NCBI GenBank assembly: GCA_002104905.1 | Contig: MCFE01000117.1 | Coordinates: 62,001-126,000 of the forward strand | DNA length: 64,000 nt | From: Basidiobolus meristosporus CBS 931.73 | Lineage: Eukaryota; Basidiobolomycota; Basidiobolomycetes; Basidiobolales; Basidiobolaceae | Direction of reading: 5' to 3' | Part shown: positions 12,294-24,420 of the stretch, piece after piece | Numbering within the stretch: position 1 is the first letter of the stretch | Layout of the letters: every line of letters begins with the position of its first letter | The notes under the pieces: generated by a model | Told to the model about the DNA's origin: nothing | Database searches by the model: none | Seen by the model: only the letters and a program-made list of their open reading frames with translations | Translations under genes and position numbers: made by a program

Positions 12294-13229
12294 CATGAGA
12301 GTGCAATTCAGTATTATCTTGAATGTTACAATGCAAGATCATGGAACCTGAGTATATTTACATTGCTGAAGCTGATAAAGCTGGCTGGGAATTGTAGACT
12401 AGGAGTTTGAGAGACATGGGGAAACAGAAAATGAAACAATTGCACAAATATCATAGAGGCCAAGTGCTTGTAAGGGGTGCTCATTCAACAAACATGGTTG
12501 GCACTATTGCAGGGGCTCCAGTGACATAAGTAACACAAAATTATTTGCTACTGTATACTTGGATGTATTTGGCCCATGAGAACACTAAGCTTTGGATCCA
12601 AGGGTGATTCATGTTATTTATTGATGACAAGACAATATATACTGGGTGCACTTCTTAAAGAGAAAGAATGAGGCTTGATACATATTCAAGCATCTCAAGT
12701 GTATTGCAAATACACAAAATGGGTGGAGTTGTAGGGTACTCCAAAGTGGCAATGGAGGAGAATACTGCTCAAAGGAGTTTGCAAAGTTCTGTGCAATTAC
12801 TGGAATACTTCAGCTGAGCACTTTGCCACATACTCCACAGCAAAATAAAATAGTATCATGTACTAATTGGACAGTAGTATAGATGGGAAGATGAATCATA
12901 CATAATAAGGGAAAAGACTGCAGGTTCTGAGCTAATTCTAATGCTCCCACAGTAAACATAAAGAATAGATGCCTGGACACAGCTCTGGGTTACTTTTCAC
13001 CCTCTGAAGTATATACAGGCAAAAAACTAGACTTCAAGCACCTCAGAATCTTCAGCAGTGATATTTATATCCTATCCCTGACCAAAAATGATTGAAATGC
13101 ATGCTAAGAAGTGGAAAAAGGGATCATCCTTGGGTATTCAGAAGATACTAAAGGGAGAATGATGGAAAAATTCAGAAACTGATCCAGAGCAGAGACATTG
13201 CATTGGATATTAGACAGCCCATAATGCCT
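12294..13229 (+). mobile_element. Ty1/copia fragment I, integrase part
   Basis: Translating past stops and shifts gives a GAG-pre-integrase/integrase core: HLDVFGP-like text near 12560, a LLFIDDKTIYTG-like block near 12610-12650, FLKRKNEA, then SGNGGEYCSKEFAKFC near 12750 and LPHTPQQNK near 12830, followed by the LRIFSSD and GYSEDTKGR motifs of the copia region between INT and RT. The second catalytic Asp (usual SDNGGEF) is Gly here. The reading stops at 13229, where gypsy D begins; the RT part of what looks like the same element resumes at 22776. Confidence 0.8.
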
Positions 13230-13516
13230 TGTTACAAGTCATGGTATAAGAATTGTAGAGGAGTAGGGAGTTTAGCTAGTATTATAGTCACTGAAACTTG
13301 AACTGGTTTTTTTTGAGGTTCCAGCAATTTTTTATATACATTTTGCCAGATCAATTGCTGACTAATTGTATTTCCTATTGTAGGTTGTGGCCAATGACTC
13401 ATTTGAATGCATCATCATCAGCCAACAAGTTCCTACTTAATATATCGATTCCTGTCTGATAAGGATCTGCTGGTTCATTTGCTAACTAATAGTACTGATT
13501 TGATAGATTGCCCTAA
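13230..13516 (-). repeat. 3' LTR of gypsy D, first part (split by C)
   Basis: Read on the minus strand this is the downstream 287 bp of a family LTR, ending TTGTAACA at 13230. It breaks off at CTAA (13513-13516), where element C begins. The missing 86 bp are at 18318-18403, directly before the D coding region. Confidence 0.9.
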
Positions 13517-13884
13517 TGTTACAAGTCTTGGTATAAGAGTTGTAGAGGAATAGGGAGTTTAGCTAGTATTGTATTCACTAAAACTTGAACTGATTTTCAT
13601 TGAGGTTCCAGCAGCTCCTTATATACTTTTTGCCAGATCAATTGCTGACTAATTGTATCTCCTAATGTAGGTTGAGGCTGACAACTCATTTGATTGCATC
13701 ATCATCACCCAATAAGATCCTACTTAATATATCTATTTCTGTCTGGTAAGGATTTGCTGATTCATTTGCTGACTAATGCTACTGATTTGATAGATAATAC
13801 TGATATACTGATAACCTAAACATATACTAATTGATTTGACTAAAAACTGATCTAACTTAAACATTCAAGCAGCAGATCATAACA
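13517..13884 (-). repeat. 3' LTR of gypsy C
   Basis: 368 bp with ends TGTTATGATC and TTGTAACA on the minus strand; a purine tract (reading GGGGGGAA on the minus strand) lies at 13885-13892. Confidence 0.94.
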
Positions 13885-13894
13885 TTCCCCCCTA

Positions 13895-16800
13895 CTAAAG
13901 TTGAGAGGGTTCTCCTGAATCTCTTTTCTTGCGATACCAATATCTTGATGGTTCAGTATTATCAGCAAGTCTTGCAAGCTTGAGTCTGTCCCTATGCACT
14001 AAGTCTTCCTGGATATTGCCTTGTTCGTCCACCAGTTGGTAAGTTGCAAATGGGCATTCTCTGATGATCTTGAATGGTCCTGTCCATTGTGGCTCAAACT
14101 TCTTCCAAGTGTTGTTTCTTAGCAATACAAAGTTCCCAACTGTCAATGTGTCTGGTGCTATAGTCTTATCAAATCTCCGCTTCATCTTTTCTGCACTTTG
14201 AGATACTTTGGTCTTTGCCTCTTTACGTCTTTGTTCCAGTTGCTGGTGTCTACTTGGCTGACTGAGCTCATCTTCTAAGGTGTCTGTAAGCTTTGGTTGT
14301 GTCAGATCTCCTGGAATCCTTGGTTCACATCCATACACTAAGTAAAATGGTGATTGCTGGGTGGTGTTGTGTACTCTGACTCTGCATGCAAAGAGTGCTT
14401 GGTCTATGTACTCATCCCAACCACTGACAACTCCATTTGAATACTTGGTCAGCATTTTTCCAAATGATCCATTAAACCGCTCAGTAACTCCATTAGTTCT
14501 GGGTGATATGCTGAGGTTTTCAAGTGTCTGATCTGCTGCATTTCCAGGTAAGCCTCTAATGTCTGTGCCATAAAGTTTGCTCCTCTATCAGATAAGATCT
14601 CCACAGGGCATCCAAACATCATCAGGATCTCATGGTAAATGAAACTTGCAACTTCTTGTTCACTGGCTTTTGGTATAGCTTTAGCAACTGGCCATTTAGT
14701 GGCATGGTCAGTTGCTACTAGGATCCAACGGTTGCATTTCCTGGTAGTTGGCAGTCTTCCAATAAAGTCAGTTCCCCATCTTTCAAATGGTCTTACAGGC
14801 TCCAAGGGAAAGAGTTTGGCAATTCTCTGTGATTGGCTTTGGCTGATTTGGCAGTTTGATAAGGCATCAGCAACCGTGTTGTTTTTTCCTGGTCAGTTGA
14901 CAATCTCCAGGTCAACTTGCTGAATGTATTCCCTCCATCTTGTCATTTTCTAGATAGTCCCTTCTGAGTAAATATATACTTGTGGGAGGCATGATCAGTT
15001 TTCACAGTGCATTTGACTCCTTCAATATAGCATCTCCATGTCTTTAAACAGTGTATTATAGCAAGCATCTCCTCCTCATGGACTAGATAGTTTTGTTCTG
15101 CTGAGCTCAGTTTCTTGGATTCAAAGGCAACAGGGTAGCCCTTTCCCTTGTGTTCTTGGCTCAGCCCTCCACCAATTGCATAATCTGAAGCATCTGTGCA
15201 CAGAGTGAACTCTTTTCTGAAGTCTGGTATTCTTAAGCTTGGCAGCTTAGCAAGTTCATTCTTGAGCGTCTAGAAGGCAGTCTCACAAGCTATGTCCCAC
15301 TTGTAGGTATTGTCTTTCTTGAGGATATCAGTTAAAGGGGCTGCAATACTTGCAAACAACTTGTCAAATATCAATAAGAGGAGACCATTCCAAGGAATGA
15401 TCTGAGCTCTGATATGCTTTGGGGCTGCTTCAGATTCTAGATTACTTCCACCTTGTTTGGGTCTAAGGTTACTCCTGTGCTAGTCACTCTGTGTCCCAGA
15501 TATTCAACGTGTTCCTTGAAGAATTTTCACTTGGGTAGCTTGCCATAAAGCTTATTCTCTCTTAGCTTCTTCAAGACCTTTTCAATGTGCACCAAGTGAT
15601 CCTCTTCTGTCTTGCTGTATATCAGTATATCATCTAGGTAGATTATGCCAAACTTGTCTACGTCCTCCAGGAAGACAGTCTGCATCAGGGTCATGAAAGT
15701 TGCAGGGGCATTGATGAGGCCAAAACTCATGACCAAGTACTTGTAATGTCCATATCTGGTCCTGAATGCTGTCCTAGGGATGTCTTCTGGCTTCACCCTA
15801 ATCTGGTTGTATCCTGACATGAGGTCAATCTTGCTGAAAATAGTGGCTCCATTACGTTTGTCCAAAAGCTCATCAATCTAAGGTATGGGGTACTTATTCT
15901 TGACGGTAACTGAGTTCAGTAGACTTGTTCCATCATTCCAGCTGATCATAGTGCCCAATAGTGCCATAGCATGCCAGATGGTGCCTGATCATGCCTCAGA
16001 GTGCCAGATGGTGCCATAGAGTGCCAATTTGGGATCAAAATTGACATGCATATGACCCTAAAATATCAAATTAATAACAAAATATACAGCACTCTCTGGC
16101 ACTATGATCAATGGCACAATGGAACAAGTCTAGTGCTCTGTAGTCAATGCACATCCTAAGTGTTCCATCCTTCTTTTTCACAAAAAGCACTGGTGCTCCC
16201 CAAGGTGACTTGCTGGGTCTGATGTATCCATGCTCTAATAGCTGATCAATTTGTCTATTCATTTCCTCCAATTTCAATGGACTCATTTTGTAAGGTGTCT
16301 TGCTCACTGGAGGGCTATCTCCTGTGTCAATGGCATAATCCACGTCTCTGACTGGTGGTAAGCTTACAAGCTCATCTGGAAACACGTCTGAATATTTCTT
16401 CAAGAGAGTCTGGACCTGCTGGGGTGCTGGGGTGGTGGAATCCTCCTGTAATACTGCCATGAGGAACATTTGGATACCTTCTCTAAGTGCTCTACAGAAC
16501 TGGGTCTTGCTAAGTTCACTTGTCTCACCCATACTGGAGTTGATCAAGTTAAAATCCTGCCTGGCAGGTGATAGCTCATAGGTCTTGTTGTCTTTTTGGA
16601 TCTGAGTAGCATGGGTTCTCCAGTTGATTGATGGATTACAACAAAATAGCCAGGTTTTTCCAAGTACAAGGTCAAACTAGCAGTTCCCAAATATATAAGC
16701 CTGTAGGTCTTCTTCATAGTCATTGATCTTCATTCTTATTGGCTGAGTAATACGGTTGATTATGTGAGAGTTCCCATCAGCTGTTGAGACTAAAGTTGAT

Positions 16801-17885
16801 TTGGTAGGTTCTGAGTTGATTCCAGCATTCAGAGCAGATTGCTCTGACATGTACTCATGCAATGCTCCTGAGTCAATCATGATCTTGGCAGGTACTCCAT
16901 TGATTACTCCATTCAAGTATAATAGCTTTCCTGAGTTTGAGGTCATCTAGGATAGGTATTCTTCTGTCATATGGAAGGTGAGTTCTGAGTCTTCTTCAAG
17001 TTGATCCTCCATGTTACTATGCTCCATGGCCTCAATACGGTTAAAGATTCTTGATGGCTGGTGTCCATTTCTTCTCTGAGGGCAGTGCTTTGCAATATGT
17101 CCTTGCTGGTGGCAATTGACGCAAAGTCCTTTCTTCTTACATTCTTCTGAGGTAGGATTCTTCTGCAGAGCATCTATTTCCATTGGTACTGCTTCTGACT
17201 GTCTTCTTTCATAATGATTGTAACCTTTCTGATTAGTCACTGTAGGCTTCCCAACTCCAAACATAGCTGAGTCATAGTTAATGGCAATCTTGATGTCTTC
17301 TTCAATAGTCTGAGGTCTTTGATAATTCACTTCCTTGCAAGTTCTTTGTTTCAGCCCATCAATAAAGTATTCAACTTGATCCAGGGGGTCCATTCTTTTA
17401 ATTTGTCCAAGTAGACCTCTGTACTCATAAATCTATTCTTGAACCATTCCTTTCTGTCTGAGTGTCTTTAACTTCCTTCTTAGTAGTGTCTGCTGGTGTG
17501 GAGGTTCAAAAGCATCCTGAATTTCCAACACAAAGTCATCCCTGGTAGAGATTGTAGAGCATCCCATCACAGTGGCTGACCTGATCTTGTTGTGGTACCA
17601 CTGTAAAGCTGCATCTGCCAGGTAAGAAGCTGCATAATGCAACTTGCTTTCTGGAGCAAATCCTTTAGCTTTAAAAGCTTCTTCAATCTGAAAGAGCCAA
17701 GTTCCCATGTTTTCATTGACTGTGCCATGGTACCGGTTGACCTTCACACTAAAGTGGCTCTTAACAGGGCATTGCTGGTTCTGAGCCATGGTAGTCATTC
17801 CTTGTTGCTGTTGGCTGAGGCTCTGGAGTAACTGTTGCTGTTGGGCCAGGATTTGCTGCATGGAATTCTTCCATTGTTGATTGTC
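13895..17885 (-). pseudogene. Gypsy C Gag-Pol polyprotein, broken
   Basis: Gag starts with MLDNQQWKN at about 17891 and a glutamine-rich N-terminus. The zinc knuckle CVNCHQQGHIAKHC (near 17110) is intact, unlike in B. PR has IDSGA near 16880. RT is cut by the MITE at 15921-16131 and also has TAG in the WIDEL motif near 15880. YLDD lies near 15630, RNase H near 15200-14950 and the integrase core (DHATKW, SDRGANF) near 14700-14590. The last frame, 13895-14455, holds the GPY/F-like module. Further stops lie near 17430, 16947 and 16677, so the copy is dead apart from the MITE. Confidence 0.92.
15921..16131. mobile_element. MITE-like element in gypsy C RT
   Basis: A 211-bp block absent from all other copies interrupts RT of C. 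Its ends are perfect 13-bp inverted repeats (AGACTTGTTCCAT / ATGGAACAAGTCT). After a few mismatched bases the similarity resumes with TGATCATAGTGCC on both arms, giving a terminal repeat of about 35 bp. AGT occurs on each side (15918-15920 and 16132-16134), and removing the block plus one AGT restores the sequence of copy B, which defines a 3-bp target duplication. The interior repeats GTGCCA/AGATGGTGCC motifs and has no coding potential. The autonomous parent is unknown; 3-bp duplications fit PIF/Harbinger or CACTA superfamilies, but the ends do not match the CACTA consensus. Confidence 0.88.
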
Positions 17886-17949
17886 CAACATCTTGAGGGT
17901 GGTTTCTTCTTTCTTCAGGAGGGAGGTTTCTGATTATTGCTGCTACCAA

Positions 17950-18317
17950 TGTTACAAGTTTTGGTATAAGAGTTGTAGAAGAATAGGGAGTTTAGCTAGT
18001 ATTGTATTCACTAAAACTTGATCTGATTTTCATTGAGGTTCCAGCAGCTCCTTATATACATTTTGCCAGATCACTTGCTGACTAATTATATTTCCTAATG
18101 TAGTTTGTGGCTGAGAACTCATTTGATTGCATCATCATCACCCATTAAGATCCTACTTAATATATCTATTTCTGTCTGATAAGGATCTACTGATTCATTT
18201 GCTGACTAATGCTACTGATTTGATAGATAATACTGATATACTGATAACCTAAACATATACTAATTGATTTGACTAAAAACTGATCTAACTTAAACATTCA
18301 AGCAGCAGATCATAACA
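17950..18317 (-). repeat. 5' LTR of gypsy C
   Basis: 368 bp. On the minus strand it is followed by a PBS reading TTGGTAGCAGCAATAATC, as in B. Confidence 0.94.
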
Positions 18318-18403
18318 CTAATACACTGAGAGGCTAAGATTATAACTAATTGATTTGACTAAGAACTAATCTTGGTAAAACATTCAAGCAGTAGATAATA
18401 ATA
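18318..18403 (-). repeat. 3' LTR of gypsy D, second part
   Basis: The 86 bp complete the LTR interrupted at 13516: together they make ~373 bp. It begins with the copied target bases CTAA and ends at the polypurine tract before the D coding region. Its outermost bases (TATTATTATC on the minus strand) have drifted from TGTTATGATC. Confidence 0.88.
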
Positions 18404-21400
18404 TTCTCCCCTACTAAAGTTGAGAGGGTTCTCCTGAATCTCTTTTCTTGTGATACCAATATCTTGATTGTTCAGTATTCTCAGCAAGTCTTGCAAGTTT
18501 GAGTCTGTCTCTATGGACTAAATCTTCCCAGATATTTCATTGTTTGCCCTCTAGCTGGTAAGTTGCAAATGGAAATTCTCTGATGAACTTAAAAAGTCCT
18601 GTCCATTGTGGCTCAAACTAACTTCAAGTATTGTTTCTCAGCAGTACAAGGTTCCCAACTGTCAATGACTCTGGTGATATAGTCTTCTCAAATCCCCGCT
18701 TCATCTTTTCTGCACTTTGAGACAATTTGGCTTGTGCCTCCTGACATCTTTTTTCCTGCAGCCAGTGTCTACCTGGCTGACTGAGCTCATCTTCTAAGGT
18801 GTCTGTAAGCTTTGGTTGTGTGAGATCTCCTGGAATCCTTGGTTTGCATCCATACACTAAGTAAAATGGCAATTGTTGGGTGGTATTGTGTACTCTGATT
18901 ATACATGCAAAAAGTGCTTGGTCTATATACTCATCCTATCTATTTACAGCTCCATTTGCATAATTGGTCAGCATTTTTGCAAATAATCCATTAATCAACT
19001 CAGTGACTCCATTAGCTCTAGGGTGATATGCCAAGGTTCTCAGGTGTCTGATGTGCTGCATATCCAGGTTGGATTTGAATGTCTTTGCCATTAAGCTTGC
19101 TTCTCTTTTGGATTGATTCTCTACAGGGCATCAAAACTTCATAAGGATCTCATGATAGATGAAACTTGCAACTTCTTGTTCATTGGCTACTGGTACTGCC
19201 TTAGCCACTGGCCATTCAGTGGCATGGTCAATTGCTACTAGGATACAGCAGTGGCATTTCCTGGTGGTTGGTGGTCTTCCAACAATGTCAATTCCCCCCC
19301 ATTCAGGTGGTCTTACAGGCTCCAAGGCAAAGAGTTCAGCAATTCTCTGTGGTTGGCCTTGGTTGATTTGGTAATTGGGGCATATTTTCACTAGCTTCTC
19401 AATGTCTTATTTCATTCTAGGCCATCATACTCTGGCTTTCACCAGGCTATAGGTTCCTTCAATTCCAACATGTCCATATCCATTATGTAGCTTATGAGAT
19501 AAATCAAGGCAAGCAACATTAGGGCAATAGGCAATAGGGCTTCCATCCATAATTTGGTGGAGTCCTTCATCCTGTACCATGTATTTGCTGGCTTCATCCT
19601 GGATTATCTTCCTAATCACTTCTCCATTCTATTAGGAATGGCTTGGTCCTCTCAGTACTTTAGTATTTGGATAGGCCAATCTGATTCATGCACCAAGTTG
19701 AGTAGTGCAACTTGTTCTAATCTTGATAAGGCATCAGCAACCATGTTGTTTTTCCAGGGCAGTAGGCAGTCTTTAAGTTAAATTGCTGAATGCATTTACT
19801 CCATCTTGTCATTCTACTAGAGAGTACCTTCTGAGTTAATTTATACTTGAGCAAGGCATGATCAGTCTTCATGGAGCATTTGACTCCTTCAATATAGCAT
19901 CTCCATGTTTTCATGCAGTGTATTATAGCAAGCATCTCTTTCTCATGCACTGGATAGCTTTGTTCTGCAGAGTTCAGTTTCTTGTATTCAAAGGCAGCTG
20001 GGTAGTCCTTTCACCTGTGTTCTTTGCTCAAAAGTCCACCAATTGCATAATCTAAAGCACCTATGCACATAATAAGCTCTTTTCTGAAGTCAGGTATTCT
20101 AAAGCTTGGCAGCTTGGCAGCTTGGCAAGTTCATTCTTGAGCATCTGGAAGGCAGTCTCACAAGCTATGTCCCACTTTTAGGTATTGTCTTTCTTGAGGA
20201 CATCAGTTAAAGGGGCTGCAGTACTTGCCAAAGACTTGAAAAATCTGCAATAATACAAAACCATTCCAAGATGATCTGAGCTCTGATATGCTATGGGGCT
20301 GCTACAGATTCTTGATAACTTCAACCTTCTTAGGGTCTAAGGTCACTCCTGGAAGACAGTCTGTATCAGGGTCTTGAATGTTGCAGGGGCATTGGTGAGG
20401 TCAAAAGTCATGAGTAGGTACCTGTAAGTTCCATATCTGGTCCTGAATGCTGACCTAGGGATGTCTTCTGGCTTTACCCTAATCTGTTTGTATCCCAACC
20501 TGAGGTCAATCTTGCTGAAAATAGTGGCTCCAGTGAGTTGGTCCAAAAGCTCATCAATACAAGGTATGGCGTACTTATTCTTCATGGTAACTGAGCTGAG
20601 GGCTCTGTAGTCAATTGACATCCTACATGTTCCATCCATCTTCACAAAAAGTACTGGTGCTCCCCAAGGCAACTTGCTAGGTCTGGAATATCCTTGCTCC
20701 AATAACTGATCTATTTGTCTCTTCATCTCTTCAAACTCCAATGGACTCAATCTGCAAGGAGTCTTACTCACTGCAGGGCTATCTCCTGTGACAATGTCAT
20801 GATCCACATCTTTGACTGGTGGTAGGCTTATATGCTCATCTGGAAATATGTCTGAATATTCCGTCAAAAGAGTCTGGACTTTCTGGGGTACTGGAGTAGA
20901 GGAATCCTTCTGTAATACTGCTATGAGGAACATCTGGGTGCCTTTTCTAAGTGCTCTGCCAAACTGTGTCTTGCTAAGCTCAGTTGCTTCACACACACTG
21001 TAATTGATCAAGTTGAAATCCAGTATGGCATGTAATAACTCATAGGCCTTGTTGGCCTTCTGGATCTGAGTGGCATGGGTTCTCCAGTTGTTTGATGGAT
21101 CATAACAAAATAGCCAGGTTTTTCTAAGTACAAGCTCAAACTTGCAGTTCCCAAATATATAGGCCTGTAGGTGTTCTTAATAATCATTGATCCTCATCTT
21201 TACTGGCTGAGTAATACGGTTGATTATGTTTGAGTTCCCATCAGTTATTGAAACTGAGGTTTGTTTGGTGGGTTCCAAGTTGATTCCAGCTTTCAAAGCA
21301 AATTTCGCTAACATGTACTCATGTAATGCTCCTAAGACAATCATGATCTTGGCAGGTACTCCATTGATTACTCCATTCCAATATAATAGCTTTCCTGAGT

Positions 21401-22400
21401 TTGAGGTCATCTGGGATAGGTATTCTTCTGTCATATGGAAGGTGAGTTCTGAGTCTTCTTCAAGATCATCCTCCATGTTACTTTGCTCAAGCGCTTCAAT
21501 ATGATAAAGGTTCTTGATGGCTGGTGTCCATTTCTTTTCTGAGGGCAGCACTTTGTAATATATTCCTGCTGGTGGCAACTGAAGCAAAGTCTGTTCTTCT
21601 TACATTCTTCTGAGTTTGGATTCTTCTGCATAGCATATATTTCCATTGGCACTGCTCAGATTGTCTTCATTTATATTGATTGTAGCCTCACTGATTGGTC
21701 ATTGTTGGCTTCCCAACCACAAACATAGCTGATTTGAAGTCAATGGCAATTGTGATGGCTACTTCAATAGTCAGGGGTCTTCAATAATTCACTTCCTTGC
21801 CAGTTCTTTCTTTCAACCAAACAATAAAGTATTCTTCTTGATCCTGGGGGTCCATTCTTTCAATTTGCTCAAATAGACATCTATTTTCATAGGTTAACTT
21901 CTGAACCATTCATCTCTGTCTGAGTGTCTTCAACGTTCTTCTTAGTAGTGTCTGCTGGTATGCAGGCTCAAAGGCATTCTGAATTTCAAACATAAACTCA
22001 TCCCAAGTAGAGATTGTAGAGCATCCCATCATGGTGGCTGACCAGATCTTGTAGTACCACTGTAAAGCTGCATCTGCCAGGTAAGAGGCTGCATAACGTA
22101 ACTTGCTTTCTGGAGCAATTCCCTTAGCCTTAAAGCTTCTTCAATCTGGAAAACCACAGTATCCAGATTTTCATTGTCTCTACCATGGTACCAGTTGAGC
22201 TTCACACTAAAGTTGCTCTTGACAGCACTTGACTGGCTTTGGGCCATGGTGGTCATTCCTTGTTGCTACTGGCTAAGGATCTAGAGTAACTGTCACTGTT
22301 GGACCAGGATTTGCTGCATAGCATTTTTCTATTCTTGATTTTGGACATTTTGTGAGAGGCTTCTTCTTTCTTTAGGAGGGAGGTGTTTGGTTATTGCTGC
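18404..22400 (-). pseudogene. Gypsy D Gag-Pol remnant with RT deletion
   Basis: All domains of the family are traceable but none is intact. RT 20343-21011 keeps the N-terminal half, including the [10 protein letters not shown] and LTNAPATF motifs, then jumps from FQE straight to the region after GHIVTSTG. The ~195 bp in between, which encode YLDD in the other copies, are gone. In the WIDEL motif D has Cys (TGT) rather than Trp. PR retains a D-to-V change (IVLGA instead of IDSGA near 21350), so the protease Asp is also lost. Confidence 0.9.
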
Positions 22401-22406
22401 TGCCAA

Positions 22407-22775
22407 TGCTACAAGTCTTGGTATAAGACTTGTAGAGGAACAGGGAGTTTAGTTAGTATTGTGTTCACCAATACTTCAACTGGCTTTCATTGAGGTTCCA
22501 GCAGTTCCTTATGTACATGTTGCCAGATCAATTGCTGACTATTTGTATTTGCTAATGTAGGTTGTGGATGATGACTCATTTGAATGCATCATCATCACCC
22601 AATAAGATCCTACTAAATATATATATTCCTGTCTAATAAGAATATGCTGATTCATCTGCTGACTAATGCTACTGATTTGATAGATAACACCGATATACTC
22701 ATAGGCTAAACATATAACTGGTTGATTTGACTAATAACTGATCTAACTTAAACATTCAAGCAGCTGATAATAACA
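22407..22775 (-). repeat. 5' LTR of gypsy D
   Basis: 369 bp, with TTGTAGCA at one end and TGTTATTATC at the other on the minus strand. It is more diverged from B and C LTRs than these are from each other. The base runs at its outer edges (GCCT before 13230, CCTC after 22775) do not give a clean target duplication. Confidence 0.88.
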
Positions 22776-24420
22776 CCTCATCTGAAACAGGCTATGCAAA
22801 ACCCCATATGCCACAGTGTGGCTACATGCCATGTAGGGGGAGCACCAATTGCTGATGAAGGCAAAAGTGTTGGAGCTAGTGGATTTACCAATTGGGAGAA
22901 AGCCAATAAGGTGTTAATTGGTATGGAAGATCAAGATAACTTCAAGTGGTACTGTTGATATTACAAAGCTGCATGGATGGCTAAAATATATTCTCAGAAC
23001 TAGGCACTAGACTTTAGGGAAGAGTCTGTTCCTGCAGCCATATCTCACTATTTTAGGAGAGTTTTAACCTTTTGAAGCTGTACAGCATCTAGATTCACAC
23101 CAAATTGATTTCAAAGCAGCCTTGCTAAATTGGTATATGACCTAATAGTATCTACAGGTGGCCATGAAGCACTTAAACAGACATATTCAGACCTTGCCAG
23201 CATGTTTGAGTTGATAGATCTTGGGAATTTTGCTATTTACATGAGATTGAGGTCAAATCTGACATATCTACAATAATCCGCTGAAATACATCAGGGACAC
23301 TCCTAGATGCTTCAAGATTGAAAATTGCAAGTCTGAAGCAGCTGCTATGCACAAAAGTCTAGAATTGAGCTAATCTCAGCCAATGTAGGGTAAAAACAGG
23401 TCAGATAGGGATCATAGTATCCACTATCAATCAATTATTGGTGGCCTGATGGTCTTGAAGGTATCTTCATGTTCAAATATTAGAGTGGCAGTGGGAATAG
23501 CTTTTTGATCCATGCAAAATCTTGGATCTGATTGTTTTTCAGCAGTTAAATTAATCCTGAGATATCTGCAAGATGCTATAAGAGTAGTCCTGGACAACTT
23601 TGAAGGAGCTAATTGGACAAAACTCAATGACTCTGGCAGGGTAGGGATCTAATTAAAAGATGTTCTACCACTGGGTATGTACTACTATATTCAGGTATGT
23701 TGATATATTCCAAGGTGTATTGGAGGTGATGTGGAGGACTAGAGGATTATGTGCTATTTACTTGTAGATATATTGATCAAAAGTGTGGTATTTAAGCTTT
23801 TGATATAATAGAGCATACAAACATGTAGAGTTTGTTAAGGAGGTCCCAAGAGTATGAGTGCCAAGGTTGGGGGCTTTTAGACAGCTTTGAGAAAGATCAT
23901 AACTGGAGTACCTGATGATTTGGTGCAAATATTCCAAGTAATCCCTACAAGAAAATTGGACAGGACCAATTGCTAATCATTGAATAAAATCTATGTGACT
24001 AAGTTAACATGAATAATTAGGTGACAACTTATCAACTATAACATGATTCAGCTATTACTTGAATTGCCAGAAACAACCAACTGTGGCTCTATCCTCAATT
24101 AAGGCAGAAAATATAGCTGCCTTTTAGTCAACTAAGGGACTAGTCACATTCAAAAATTACACAAAGACTTAGGTTTCAACTCAGATGAGCCAACTTGCAT
24201 TTACAAGGATAATCAAAGCTATATTTGATTAGTGTGAAGTCCTACTAATTGAGCCAGAGCTAAGCACATGGACATAAAGGTTTACTTTGTAAGGGAAGCT
24301 ATTGAAAACATCTTAGCAGAATTAATTTACTGCCCAGCTGTCAGAATGGTGGCAGATATTGTGATAAGTCACTATCTAGGCTATAGTTAGAGAATATCAA
24401 AGCAATATTGCAATTAAGTA
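22776..24420 (+). mobile_element. Ty1/copia fragment I, RT-RNase H part
   Basis: Decayed frames give, in order, a YKAAWMAKIYSQ...LDFREESVPAA block near 22960-23040 (the copia KARLVAKGYSQ...FAPVA motif), YDLIVSTGG near 23135 (a YVDD box that has lost residues), FELIDLGNFAIYMRL near 23205, KYIRDTPRCFKIENCKSEAAAM near 23285, HYQSIIGGLM near 23425, AVKLILRYLQ near 23545, and the RNase H tail with VALSSIKAENIAA and DNQSYI near 24080-24220, followed by IDIKVYFVREAIEN and a last ADI-like block near 24350. With 12294-13229 this completes INT-RT-RNaseH on one strand. Confidence 0.82.

Larger units (their letters stand above)
13517..18317 (-). mobile_element. Ty3/gypsy element C, full-length, nested in D
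   Basis: Two 368-bp LTRs (13517-13884 and 17950-18317) surround Gag-PR-RT-RNaseH-INT on the minus strand. The flanking bases CTAA (13513-13516 and 18318-18321) form a 4-bp target duplication, and removing the element rejoins a continuous LTR of element D. The LTR pair differs at about 14 positions, like that of B, so B and C inserted at similar times. C is itself interrupted by a MITE-like element at 15921-16131. Confidence 0.95.
18318..22775 (-). mobile_element. Ty3/gypsy element D (host of C)
   Basis: D covers 13230-13516 and 18318-22775 once C is removed: a split 3' LTR, decayed pol and gag, and a 5' LTR at 22407-22775. Coding blocks are INT C-terminus (18420-18870), INT core (19020-19390), RNase H (19720-20000), RT (20343-21011), PR near 21300, the knuckle near 21590 and Gag (21700-22256). 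A deletion near 20350 removes the RT catalytic box. D itself appears to sit inside copia element I, whose sequence lies on both sides. Confidence 0.92.

Noticed and set aside
22776-22980. hAT-type zinc-finger look-alike (GFTNWEKA)
   Set aside because: The following text is clearly the start of copia RT (YKAAWMAKIYSQ), so the segment belongs to copia fragment I.
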